Source: an uncultured bacterium
GTDB lineage: Bacteria > Bacteroidota > Bacteroidia > Chitinophagales > Chitinophagaceae
Assembly (NCBI GenBank): GCA_903834825.1
Contig: CAILKQ010000020.1
Coordinates: forward strand, 1 to 42,107
Reading direction: 5' to 3'
DNA: 42,107 nt
Made by a program: the position numbers and the translations under genes
In this document: positions 18,209 through 26,645 of the stretch, piece by piece
Numbering within the stretch: the stretch's first letter is position 1
Layout: the number at the start of each line of letters is the position of its first letter
The notes under the pieces: generated by a model
Told to the model about the DNA's origin: nothing
The model's input: only the letters and a program-made list of their open reading frames with translations
Databases searched by the model: none

Positions 18209-19738
18209 ATGAAGCAACTCCCCATTCTATTCAGCATTTTATTTGGCTTACAATTGCAAGCGCAGGAACCTGTTGATGCCCTCCGTTATTCTTTGATGGG
18301 GCACGGGGGAACAGCAAGGGCCAGGGCAATTGGTGGAGCGATGACTTCATTGGGTGGAGATATTTCTGCGGCTTTCATCAATCCTGCAGGCCTTGGGCTG
18401 TACAAAAGCGGAGAGTTCACCTTTACGCCCTCTCTGGCATTCAACAATACCAAAATCAACTACCTCAATACAGAAAGCAAGGCCAACAAGATTACCCCTG
18501 ATTTCAGCAACATAGGACTGGTAATGCCCAGGCCCGGATCATGGAATGGCAATTGGAGAAACTTCACTTTTGGTGTAGGAATGAACAAAACAGTAAACTT
18601 TGGCAACAGCACAAGGTTAAAAGGAACCAATACAGAGAGCTCTTATTCGGAGAAATACCTTGAAGAGTTGATCAACAACAAGATTACTGATCCCAACCAG
18701 GCAGCAGACAAATTTCCTTACGGATCCAGCCTTGCCTTCAACACTTACCTCATTGATACCCTTGCAGGACCTGGTGGTAGCATCAGGGGTTATAGAAGTC
18801 TTGCCACGCCCCAAACTGGCGTGAACCAACAGCAAGACATTAGCACCAAGGGCAGCATCAATGATATTTATTTCTCTGCCAGTGGCAATTATCTGGATAA
18901 ACTATTTGTAGGCGGAGGCATTACGTTCAGCAAACTCAAGTTCGAAAAGACCTCCATTTTCAGGGAGTCCGATGCCACATTGAACAAAAAAAACAATTTC
19001 AATTATTTTGAAACCGAAGACTATCTCCTTACCGAAGGGGTAGGCATTGGCGTGAAGCTGGGGTTGATTGTGAAGCCTGTAGAGAGGCTCCGGATTGGAT
19101 TGGCCTTCCATTCCCCTGTCTTGTACAACATGGACGACAAATACAGCAGCAAGATCACCACAGACCTGGAAGGGTATCAGGGAAACGGTGTACTCAAGCA
19201 GAGTTCACTTGATTTCAACAATGGTGAACTGGGCCAGTTTCAATATGATTTCACCAACCCGATGCGGCTGTTGGCAGGCATATCCTATGTGTTAAATGAG
19301 GTTGCCGATGTGAACATGCAAAAAGGTTTCATCAGTGCAGACATCGAATACCTTGACTACTCCAACGCAAAATTCAGTGGAGCCACAACAAGCGATGATA
19401 GTTACCTGAACCAGGTGAATGATGCCATCAAGGAACAATTCAGGTCTGCCCTGAACATGCGGTTGGGTGGCGAGCTCAAGTTCAAGACCATCATGACCAG
19501 GCTCGGCTTCAACTACATGGGCAATGCTTATGCCAGTGCTCCGTTGAAGGCAAGGCAAATGAACATCAGTGGTGGACTGGGATACCGGAACATGGGATTC
19601 TTTGTAGACCTTACCTATGTACAACAGCTGGTCAAGGATGCCAGTTTCCCCTACCGGCTCGACAATGGTTTTTATGAACCGGGGAATGTGCATGCAAGCA
19701 ATGGCAATGTTTTCCTGACGGTTGGGTTCAAATTTTAA
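18209..19738 (+). CDS. OmpP1/FadL-family outer membrane transporter
   Basis: Signal peptide MKQLPILFSILFGLQLQAQ; GGTARARAIGGAMTSLGGDISAAFINPAGLGLYKSGEFTFTPSL; C-terminal NVFLTVGFKF beta-barrel ending. Confidence 0.88.
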   Translation: MKQLPILFSILFGLQLQAQEPVDALRYSLMGHGGTARARAIGGAMTSLGGDISAAFINPAGLGLYKSGEFTFTPSLAFNNTKINYLNTESKANKITPDFSNIGLVMPRPGSWNGNWRNFTFGVGMNKTVNFGNSTRLKGTNTESSYSEKYLEELINNKITDPNQAADKFPYGSSLAFNTYLIDTLAGPGGSIRGYRSLATPQTGVNQQQDISTKGSINDIYFSASGNYLDKLFVGGGITFSKLKFEKTSIFRESDATLNKKNNFNYFETEDYLLTEGVGIGVKLGLIVKPVERLRIGLAFHSPVLYNMDDKYSSKITTDLEGYQGNGVLKQSSLDFNNGELGQFQYDFTNPMRLLAGISYVLNEVADVNMQKGFISADIEYLDYSNAKFSGATTSDDSYLNQVNDAIKEQFRSALNMRLGGELKFKTIMTRLGFNYMGNAYASAPLKARQMNISGGLGYRNMGFFVDLTYVQQLVKDASFPYRLDNGFYEPGNVHASNGNVFLTVGFKF

Positions 19739-19819
19739 ACCCTGGTTTTTGAAAAGTTTATCCAGGTACCAACTTGGTGCAGGCTTGTTGCTTATCCCTA
19801 ATTTTCATTAAATTGCGTC

Positions 19820-20410
19820 ATGGCCATTCTTAAATTTCGTGTCTACTTCGAAGAGGACGATACCATTTATCGTGACATCATCATCAAGCACAACCAATCT
19901 TTTTTTGAATTGCACCAGATGATTTTGTCTGCCTATGAATTTGACAGTATTCACCAGGCAACCTTTTTCAGGAGCAATGCAAGTTGGCAAAGGGGAAGGG
20001 AAATCAGTTTGGAAAAATATGATGATGTTGAATACAGGGTGGAGCCATTGGACATGTTTGAAACGACCATTGGATCCGAAATCAGGGATACAGAACAAAA
20101 ATTCATCTACCTCTATGACTTCAAAAAAAACTGGTCTTTCAAGGTACAGTTGATCAGTGTTTCAAAAGAGGAAAATTCAAAAACCACCTACCCTTCCATC
20201 ACAAGAAAAGAAGGGATAGGACCAAGCCAATATGGCATCAAAAGCCTCCTTGGAGACCGCTTTGCAGATGTAGAAGAGAAATATGATCTTGCTTCGCTTG
20301 GAGACGGTTTTTCAGACGAAGGTGAAGATACAGGCGGAAGTGAAGACGCTGGAGAAAGTGAAGATGCCGGAGAAGAAGCTGATGGCACTGAAGAGGACAC
20401 ATCATTTTAG
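19820..20410 (+). CDS. Plasmid pRiA4b ORF-3 family protein with acidic C-terminal tail
   Basis: ILKFRVYFEEDDTIYRDIIIKHNQSFFELHQMILSAYEFDSIHQATFF; tail GEDTGGSEDAGESEDAGEEADGTEEDTSF. Confidence 0.82.
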   Translation: MAILKFRVYFEEDDTIYRDIIIKHNQSFFELHQMILSAYEFDSIHQATFFRSNASWQRGREISLEKYDDVEYRVEPLDMFETTIGSEIRDTEQKFIYLYDFKKNWSFKVQLISVSKEENSKTTYPSITRKEGIGPSQYGIKSLLGDRFADVEEKYDLASLGDGFSDEGEDTGGSEDAGESEDAGEEADGTEEDTSF

Positions 20411-20411
20411 C

Positions 20412-21296
20412 ATGGTCAAAAAAGAATGCATCATCGTTGTTGGACCTACCGCAGTAGGAAAAACCGCTGAGGCCATCAAGATAGCTGCAGCACTGAAAAC
20501 TGAAATCATTTCTGCAGACTCCCGGCAATGTTACAAGGAAATGAAAATAGGCGTTGCAAGGCCTTCTGATGCAGAATTATCTACCGTAAGGCATCATTTT
20601 ATTGCCAACCATTCCATTCACGAAAACATTACAGCCGCCAGTTTTGAAAAGGAGGCCCTTGCCTCTTTAGACCTTATTTTTCAAGACCATGACCAGGCTG
20701 TTGTTTGCGGCGGAACAGGCCTTTACATCAAAGCACTTGCGGAAGGGCTGGATGATATTCCTGAAGTGCCCGTTGCACTGCGCAACAAGGTCATCGCCAT
20801 CCACAATGATGAAGGGTTAGAAGGCCTGAGGGATGCATTGCTCAGCCTTGATCGAGGATATGCTCTCCATGGAGACATCCATAATCCCAACCGCATGATG
20901 AGGGCGCTGGAAGTGATCATGCATACAGGATTTCCGATTGCCCACTATCAAAAAGGGGTTGCGCAAAAAAATGCGGGCGAAGAAGATCCTCATAGGTCTG
21001 ATGGAAAAAGAAATTTTAGGATAAGCTATCGATATATTCAAATGCCGAGGGAAGATCTCTACACAAGGATCAACAAACGGGTAGACATGATGATGGCAGA
21101 AGGATTGGAGGATGAGGCCCGGTCTTTGTTTGAATACAAGCATTTGACTGCCTTGCAAACAGTGGGGTACAAAGAACTCTTTGATTTTTTTGAGGGGAAT
21201 TATTCAAGGGAAGAGGCGGTTGAAAAAATCAAACAACATACGAGGAATTATGCCAAACGACAAATCACCTGGTTCAGCCGATTAAGCATTGATTGA
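20412..21296 (+). CDS. miaA: tRNA dimethylallyltransferase
   Basis: MVKKECIIVVGPTAVGKTAEAIKIA P-loop, ISADSRQCYKEMKIGVARPS, CGGTGLYIKAL, Q(T)VGYKELFDFFEG; start moved from 20283 to ATG 20412. Confidence 0.96.
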   Translation: MVKKECIIVVGPTAVGKTAEAIKIAAALKTEIISADSRQCYKEMKIGVARPSDAELSTVRHHFIANHSIHENITAASFEKEALASLDLIFQDHDQAVVCGGTGLYIKALAEGLDDIPEVPVALRNKVIAIHNDEGLEGLRDALLSLDRGYALHGDIHNPNRMMRALEVIMHTGFPIAHYQKGVAQKNAGEEDPHRSDGKRNFRISYRYIQMPREDLYTRINKRVDMMMAEGLEDEARSLFEYKHLTALQTVGYKELFDFFEGNYSREEAVEKIKQHTRNYAKRQITWFSRLSID

Positions 21297-21306
21297 GTAT
21301 AGGCTA

Positions 21307-22782
21307 TCAATTACCCCCCAGTCCGAGTTCTTTTCCCTGCTCCATCATCATGGCAAAAGCTGCATCATAACTGTTTTCTATCAATCCGTCCAAAATAGCT
21401 TCTCTGATGGCTGTTTTGATCAATCCCACTTCCCTGCAGGGTTGCAGCTTGAAGGTTTCCATGATGAGTTCTCCGGTAATCGGTGGCTGCCAATTTCTCA
21501 CCTTGTCCTTTTCTTCCACTTCTTTCAAACGAATGCGGACCATTTCGAAATTATTGCGAAACCGTTTTACTTTTGCTTCATTCTTGGACGTGATATCAGC
21601 ATCACAAAGGGTCATCAAATCTTCCAAATCATCCCCTGCATCAAACAGCAGGCGGCGTATGGCAGAATCAGTGATATTCTCTTTTGTCAGGCTGATGGGC
21701 CTCAAATGCAATTCAACCAATTTTCTTACATACCGCATGTTCTCCTGCATGGGAAGCTTCAGCTTGGTGAAAATCTTTGGCACCATTCTTCCTCCAACCA
21801 CTTCATGGCCATGGAATGTCCAGCCGGCGCCCTCTTCAAACCGTTTGGTGGCGGGCTTTGCAATATCATGCAACAAGGCAGCCCAGCGCAACCAGAGGTT
21901 GTTGGTATTTTCAGCCACATTGTCAATCACCTGCAGGGTATGGTAAAAATTATCTTTATGCCCTTTACCATCGATATATTCTGCACCTGCAAGATCAACC
22001 ATCTGTGGAAAAATGATTTTCAACAATCCGGTCGTGTACAAGAGATCCAATCCGACAGATGGCTTGCGTGAAAGCAAAATCTTGTTGAACTCATCTGTGA
22101 TTCTTTCCTGTGAGATGATGGATATGCGGTGTGCTGCATCTGAAATACCAAGCAAGGTTTTGGACTCGATGGTAAAGCCCAGCTGAGATGCAAAACGAAT
22201 GGCCCTGAGCATTCTCAACGGATCATCGCTGAATGTTTTTTCAGGTGCAAGCGGTGTTTTGATGATCCCCTTTTCAAGGTCTTCGATTCCGTTGAATGGA
22301 TCTACAATTGAGATGTCATGAGCTGCCATACCGGGATACTGGGCAATATGGCGTATGGATTGTCCTTTTTCTGTTGGCAAATAATCCATCACTGAAAAGG
22401 CCAGTGCATTGATGGTGAAATCCCTTCTTTCCTGATCATCCTGTAGCGAACCTTGTTCTACAATGGGATTCCTAGATTCTTGCTGATAGCTCTCTTTTCT
22501 TGCCCCTACAAACTCCACATCATAGCCTTTGACGTTGAAATGGGCAGTCCCAAAATTCTTGAACCAGGAAACCTTGGGTTGAGGAACAAACAATACGCTG
22601 ACGGCATTCGCCAATGCGATGGCATCACCCAGGCAAACAATATCAATGTCTTTACAAGGACGCCCAAGCAATTTGTCGCGTACAAACCCACCCACCACAA
22701 AGGCTTCGACGCCAAGGGATGAAGCAGATTCCGCTATTTTACCTACAATCAAGGCTTCTGGCTTCTCTAAAGAAAAATGCAT
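21307..22782 (-). CDS. cca: CCA tRNA nucleotidyltransferase / polyA polymerase family with HD domain
   Basis: FVVGGFVRDKLLGRPCKDIDIV, RRDFTINALAF, HDIAKP HD motif; ATG at 22782 preferred over TTG at 22815. Confidence 0.9.
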   Translation of the reverse strand: MHFSLEKPEALIVGKIAESASSLGVEAFVVGGFVRDKLLGRPCKDIDIVCLGDAIALANAVSVLFVPQPKVSWFKNFGTAHFNVKGYDVEFVGARKESYQQESRNPIVEQGSLQDDQERRDFTINALAFSVMDYLPTEKGQSIRHIAQYPGMAAHDISIVDPFNGIEDLEKGIIKTPLAPEKTFSDDPLRMLRAIRFASQLGFTIESKTLLGISDAAHRISIISQERITDEFNKILLSRKPSVGLDLLYTTGLLKIIFPQMVDLAGAEYIDGKGHKDNFYHTLQVIDNVAENTNNLWLRWAALLHDIAKPATKRFEEGAGWTFHGHEVVGGRMVPKIFTKLKLPMQENMRYVRKLVELHLRPISLTKENITDSAIRRLLFDAGDDLEDLMTLCDADITSKNEAKVKRFRNNFEMVRIRLKEVEEKDKVRNWQPPITGELIMETFKLQPCREVGLIKTAIREAILDGLIENSYDAAFAMMMEQGKELGLGGN

Positions 22783-22919
22783 ATTGGCAAAGTTAACAAA
22801 ATTGAAAGGGTTCAAACTTGCATTTTACCTAAGCAGTATTCATGAGGAAGCCCCAACTGCCATAGATCCAGGATATATTACACTCGGGGGCAGGAAGGTA
22901 CTGGTAGAATTCTGAAATA

Positions 22920-23062
22920 GTTGAAGGGGTTGAAGAGGTTGAAGGGGTTGAAGGAAATACTTAAACCACTTCAACAGGCCGCAGGCCGACTTAAACCCTT
23001 TCAACGCGTTTCGCTACTTCAACAGGCCGCAGGCCGACTTAAACCGCTTCAACTTCTTCAAC
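22920..23062. repeat. Composite intergenic repeat: 4 tandem GTTGAAGNN 9-mers, two perfect 30-bp direct repeats, terminal CTTCAAC pair
   Basis: GTTGAAG at 22920, 22929, 22938, 22947; ACTTCAACAGGCCGCAGGCCGACTTAAACC at 22968-22997 and 23016-23045; CTTCAAC at 23047 and 23056. Confidence 0.9.
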
Positions 23063-23064
23063 AT

Positions 23065-23877
23065 TTAGACAGCTACATTAAAATCCCTCAATGCATCATT
23101 CAAGCTTGTTTTAAGGTCTGTGCTGGGCTTTCGCTGGCCAATGATTAGTGCACATCCCACCTGATAATTACCTGCAGGAAACTCCTTTGTATAGGTTCCT
23201 GGGATCACCACTGAACGGGCAGGAACACGGCCCTTGTATTCTATCGGTTCTGGACCGCTTACATCTATGATTTTGGTTGACTTGGTCAACACCACATTGG
23301 CTCCCAATACAGCTTCTTTCTCGACAATCACACCCTCAACAACAATGCACCTGCTGCCAATGAAGCAACCATCCTCTACAATAACTGGAGTTGCCTGAAG
23401 GGGCTCAAGCACACCGCCTATGCCAACGCCACCACTGAGGTGTACGCCCTTGCCAATTTGTGCACAACTGCCCACAGTCGCCCAGGTATCCACCATGGTT
23501 CCCTCGTCAACATAAGCACCGATGTTCACATATGATGGCATCAGGACCACATTCTTGGCAAGATAGGCGCCATAGCGGGCAACGGCATGGGGAACCGCGC
23601 GCACGCCCAATGATTTATAGTCTTTTTTGAGCAGCATTTTATCGTAGAATTCAAACGGAGCAAGTTCCCAGGTTTGCATTTGCTGAATGCCGAAATACAT
23701 CAGGATAGCTTGCTTTACCCACTCGTTCACCTGCCAATCATCCCCTGCCTTTTCAGCCACACGAAGCCTGCCCTTGTCAACCTCTTCAATCACAGCCCTG
23801 ACAGCATCAGCATATTCAGCGTTTTTCAACAATTCACGATCGCTCCAGGCAGCAAGTATTGAATCTTTAAGTTCCAT
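23065..23877 (-). CDS. dapD: 2,3,4,5-tetrahydropyridine-2,6-dicarboxylate N-succinyltransferase
   Basis: LbH repeats VLMPSYVNIGAYVDEGTMVDTWATVGSCAQIGKGVHLSGGVGIGGVLEPLQATPVIVEDGCFIGSR; ATG at 23877 (MELKDSILAAW). Confidence 0.96.
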   Translation of the reverse strand: MELKDSILAAWSDRELLKNAEYADAVRAVIEEVDKGRLRVAEKAGDDWQVNEWVKQAILMYFGIQQMQTWELAPFEFYDKMLLKKDYKSLGVRAVPHAVARYGAYLAKNVVLMPSYVNIGAYVDEGTMVDTWATVGSCAQIGKGVHLSGGVGIGGVLEPLQATPVIVEDGCFIGSRCIVVEGVIVEKEAVLGANVVLTKSTKIIDVSGPEPIEYKGRVPARSVVIPGTYTKEFPAGNYQVGCALIIGQRKPSTDLKTSLNDALRDFNVAV

Positions 23878-23882
23878 ATATG

Positions 23883-23899
23883 TATTTTTGTCAAAAGTA
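23883..23899. promoter_or_regulatory. Face-to-face overlapping -7-like boxes TATTTTTG-T-CAAAAGTA between dapD and the oxidoreductase
   Basis: TATTTTTG (+) and TACTTTTG (-) both match TAnnTTTG exactly; 27-bp divergent intergenic gap. Confidence 0.5.
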
Positions 23900-23904
23900 A
23901 TAAA

Positions 23905-24945
23905 ATGATCTCTACTGCAGTCATCAGCCATGGAATCTCTGCCAGGACTTTTCATATTCCATTCATCACCACCCATCCTGGATTTTACCTGGACATGATT
24001 CTTGAGAGGACTGGAGATACTGCACAACAAAAATATCCAACCATAAAAATTGCAAGGACTTTAGATGAAGTATTGAATGACCCAGCCATTGAACTGGTTG
24101 TCATTTGCAGCCCCAACGAGACACATTTCCCCTATGCCAAGGCCGCACTGTTGGCGGGAAAACATGTTGTTGTTGAAAAGCCGTTTACCAATACCTCAGC
24201 AGAGGCAAAAGAACTCATTGAACTGTCTGCTTCTACAGGGAAGGTCTGCTCTGTTTACCACAACCGCCGTTACGTCACTGATTTTCTGACCATGAAAAAA
24301 ATTGTAGATGACGGGATACTTGGAGAGCCAAGAGAGTTCTTTGCGCATTACGATCGATACCGGCCAGACCCCAGAACCTACGGGCTTTGGAGAGAGCAGG
24401 AACTCCCAGGCAGCGGTATTTTCTATGACCTTGGGCCACACCTGATTGACCAGGCCCTGATGCTGTTTGGCATGCCGACATTTATCAGTGCTGACATCAG
24501 GAGAATGAAACCTTATTCAAAAGTGGATGACTATTTTGATGTGAAACTCGAATATGATAACCTGATCGTTACGCTGCATGCCAGCATGCTTGTTCGCGAA
24601 ATGGGGCCACGCTACATGATCCACGGAACCAAAGGTTCTTATATCAAATCTGGCGAAGACCCACAAGAGGAATTGCTCAAGGCGGGTGCAAAACCCATTG
24701 GACCTGATTGGGGAAAGGAAGATTCCTCCATTCATGGACTGATCCATACAGAAGTAGGTGGAGAAATCATCCGAAGGCCCTACCCTTCTTTACAGGCCAG
24801 CTATGGAGATTACTACAAGAACTTGTACAGTACAATTAAAAATGGCGCCCCTTTGAAAGAGACGCCATTGGATGGTTATAATATTATTCGTTTGATTGAA
24901 CTTGCGTTTCAAAGCAGCAAGGAAAAAAGAAACATTACTTGTTGA
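23905..24945 (+). CDS. Gfo/Idh/MocA family oxidoreductase
   Basis: VVICSPNETHFPYAKAALLAGKHVVVEKPFTNTSAEAKEL, DLGPHLIDQALMLFG. Confidence 0.94.
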   Translation: MISTAVISHGISARTFHIPFITTHPGFYLDMILERTGDTAQQKYPTIKIARTLDEVLNDPAIELVVICSPNETHFPYAKAALLAGKHVVVEKPFTNTSAEAKELIELSASTGKVCSVYHNRRYVTDFLTMKKIVDDGILGEPREFFAHYDRYRPDPRTYGLWREQELPGSGIFYDLGPHLIDQALMLFGMPTFISADIRRMKPYSKVDDYFDVKLEYDNLIVTLHASMLVREMGPRYMIHGTKGSYIKSGEDPQEELLKAGAKPIGPDWGKEDSSIHGLIHTEVGGEIIRRPYPSLQASYGDYYKNLYSTIKNGAPLKETPLDGYNIIRLIELAFQSSKEKRNITC

Positions 24946-25600
24946 TTGTCTCAACCAGCTGCTTAACGCCCAAAACAGTGTACAAATCATATTTTGCGGA
25001 CGAATTGGGATTTCCAAGTGCCCCCAATACATCCTTGTCTTTGAGTTTGATTTTGTTCAATTCGGCAGTAGCACGATTGTAAATATAATAGTCATAATAC
25101 TGTTCAAAGAGCTTGATGTCTTTTGAATACATGTCAGCAGGATCTGCTACCAGCCTGATCCTGTACTGCCTCAGGAAAGCAAACTTTGATCCGTCAGCGA
25201 TGACATTCAAATAGCCTTTGAGACTTACTTTGGGCAGGTTGGCAGCATTGATGAAATTGAGTTTTTCACCCCCAAAATTCTCAGAAAGCTGGATAAAGAA
25301 ACCTGAAACTTCCCCATCAGGCGCCACAAATTTCTTATCGAGATCCACCCCTACTTTCTGATCGTAGATATCGTAAAGAATTTTTTTGTCAACAGTTACT
25401 ACACCTGTTTTCATGGCAATATCACCATTGAATGATTCCCCCAGAAGATATGGGCTTCCCTTGACGCGGTATTGACTCACACGGATATATTCATGCGTCC
25501 ATTTTTCTATCACGTGTTTGTTGAAATTACCAATAGGATCCGGCTGGGCATTCACCATCAATGTTCCCAAAACTGCGATAAATGTAAAAAACTGCTTCAT
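24935..25600 (-). CDS. Hypothetical secreted protein
   Basis: Signal peptide MKQFFTFIAVLGTLMVNAQ; no family recognised by eye; intact 221-aa ORF. Confidence 0.75.
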   Translation of the reverse strand: MKQFFTFIAVLGTLMVNAQPDPIGNFNKHVIEKWTHEYIRVSQYRVKGSPYLLGESFNGDIAMKTGVVTVDKKILYDIYDQKVGVDLDKKFVAPDGEVSGFFIQLSENFGGEKLNFINAANLPKVSLKGYLNVIADGSKFAFLRQYRIRLVADPADMYSKDIKLFEQYYDYYIYNRATAELNKIKLKDKDVLGALGNPNSSAKYDLYTVLGVKQLVETINK

Positions 25601-25612
25601 GCTGTGTAAATT

Positions 25613-25645
25613 AAAAGCCGCTTCGAATATACTGAAGCGGCTTTT
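25613..25645 (-). terminator. Strong rho-independent-like hairpin
   Basis: AAAAGCCGCTTC-GAATATACT-GAAGCGGCTTTT, perfect 12-bp stem ending in TTTT. Confidence 0.85.
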
Positions 25646-25674
25646 ATAAGTTATGTTAAAATGGGTACTGCAAA

Positions 25675-26613
25675 CTATCGCTTACTTTTATACTTTAATA
25701 CAACAGTATATTCTCTTGTTGCAGCAGCCGGGTTCCACCTGAAATTCAACGTAAACGTCTTTGTAGCCGGAACATAATTATTTACTTTCCCAGCCCAGTT
25801 GGTAAGGGTGGCATTTCCAGAACAAGACCAAGTGACTAGATTTGTTGTAGGATTTATTGCCATCCGTAGTCCATCAATACCACCTATACCACCGTTACCT
25901 GACCACCTGAATGATCCATTACCACTGGCAGGTATGTCTACCTCAGATACACCTGATGTAATCAAGTAGACATCTGAATTTCCAGCCAAAGACCCACTGA
26001 GTGCATCATTTGCAGGAACACCTGGAGAGTTGTAACGCGTTACCAATCCTGATACAACTGTATAAATACCATCCCACTGGTTCTTCAACGCAATCTTATA
26101 CACCACAGTCTTCAAGTTAGCAGGGATGGCAACGCCAGACTTGCTTACTGAGCTGATGGTGAATGCCAGACCATAGTTTTTGGTTGGATCAAGCGTGCCG
26201 GTATTGATCTGACAGGTAAAATTGGGAGATACCCTTGTTCCCTGTTTAATTACAACAGTTGGATTAGCAGAAGTGAATGTCAAAACACTGGCTGGAAGAA
26301 GGGTTAGGCCACCAACAGCAGTAACTGCTGCATCATCTTTTGCAAATGTTACCGTGATGTCTTCAGGAGCCTTGTCTACATTTTCGTAGTTCGCCGAAAA
26401 AAGCTCAAGTGGCTGGTTGCCTGATTTTGACTCTAAGGCGATTGAGTATGGGCTGCTGGCTGCTGCTGGCAATGAAACAAATGTGCCACCTGCAAAACCA
26501 CCCATACCATAGGTTCCGTTGTTAAAACCTTCGTCTTTTAAGCAAGATGAAAGGCTGAATATCGCCAAAGCGATCAGCGCTGGGGTCTTGTATTTTGAAA
26601 AAATATTGTTCAT
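25675..26613 (-). CDS. DUF1735/BT_3987-like surface lipoprotein
   Basis: SLSSCLKDEGFNN lipobox; YSIALESKSGNQPL..., DITVTFAKDDAAV, VVIKQGTRVSPNFTCQINTGTLDPTKNYGLAFTI; adjacent to SusD. Confidence 0.82.
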   Translation of the reverse strand: MNNIFSKYKTPALIALAIFSLSSCLKDEGFNNGTYGMGGFAGGTFVSLPAAASSPYSIALESKSGNQPLELFSANYENVDKAPEDITVTFAKDDAAVTAVGGLTLLPASVLTFTSANPTVVIKQGTRVSPNFTCQINTGTLDPTKNYGLAFTISSVSKSGVAIPANLKTVVYKIALKNQWDGIYTVVSGLVTRYNSPGVPANDALSGSLAGNSDVYLITSGVSEVDIPASGNGSFRWSGNGGIGGIDGLRMAINPTTNLVTWSCSGNATLTNWAGKVNNYVPATKTFTLNFRWNPAAATREYTVVLKYKSKR

Positions 26614-26645
26614 GTCTTTACTTTTTGTGTGTGAATACGTCGAAG

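Noticed and set aside
20283-20411. Long overlap of miaA with the pRiA4b ORF-3 gene
   Set aside because: Artifact of the longest-ORF start; MVKKECIIVVGPTAVGKT begins at ATG 20412.
21289-22071. 260-aa plus-strand ORF overlapping cca
   Set aside because: Starts inside the miaA tail and is antisense to the conserved nucleotidyltransferase; aromatic-rich nonsense-like translation.
22920-23062. CRISPR array
   Set aside because: Only two 30-bp copies separated by 18 bp, plus 9-bp tandem units; no array of unique spacers and no cas genes.
22921-23148. 75-aa ORF with internal LKPLQQAAGRLKP repeats
   Set aside because: It is the translation of the non-coding composite DNA repeat and runs antisense into dapD.
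23878-24030. N-terminal extension of dapD in the ORF track (start 24030)
   Set aside because: The extension overlaps the divergent oxidoreductase 5' end; the conserved start is MELKDSILAAW at 23877.
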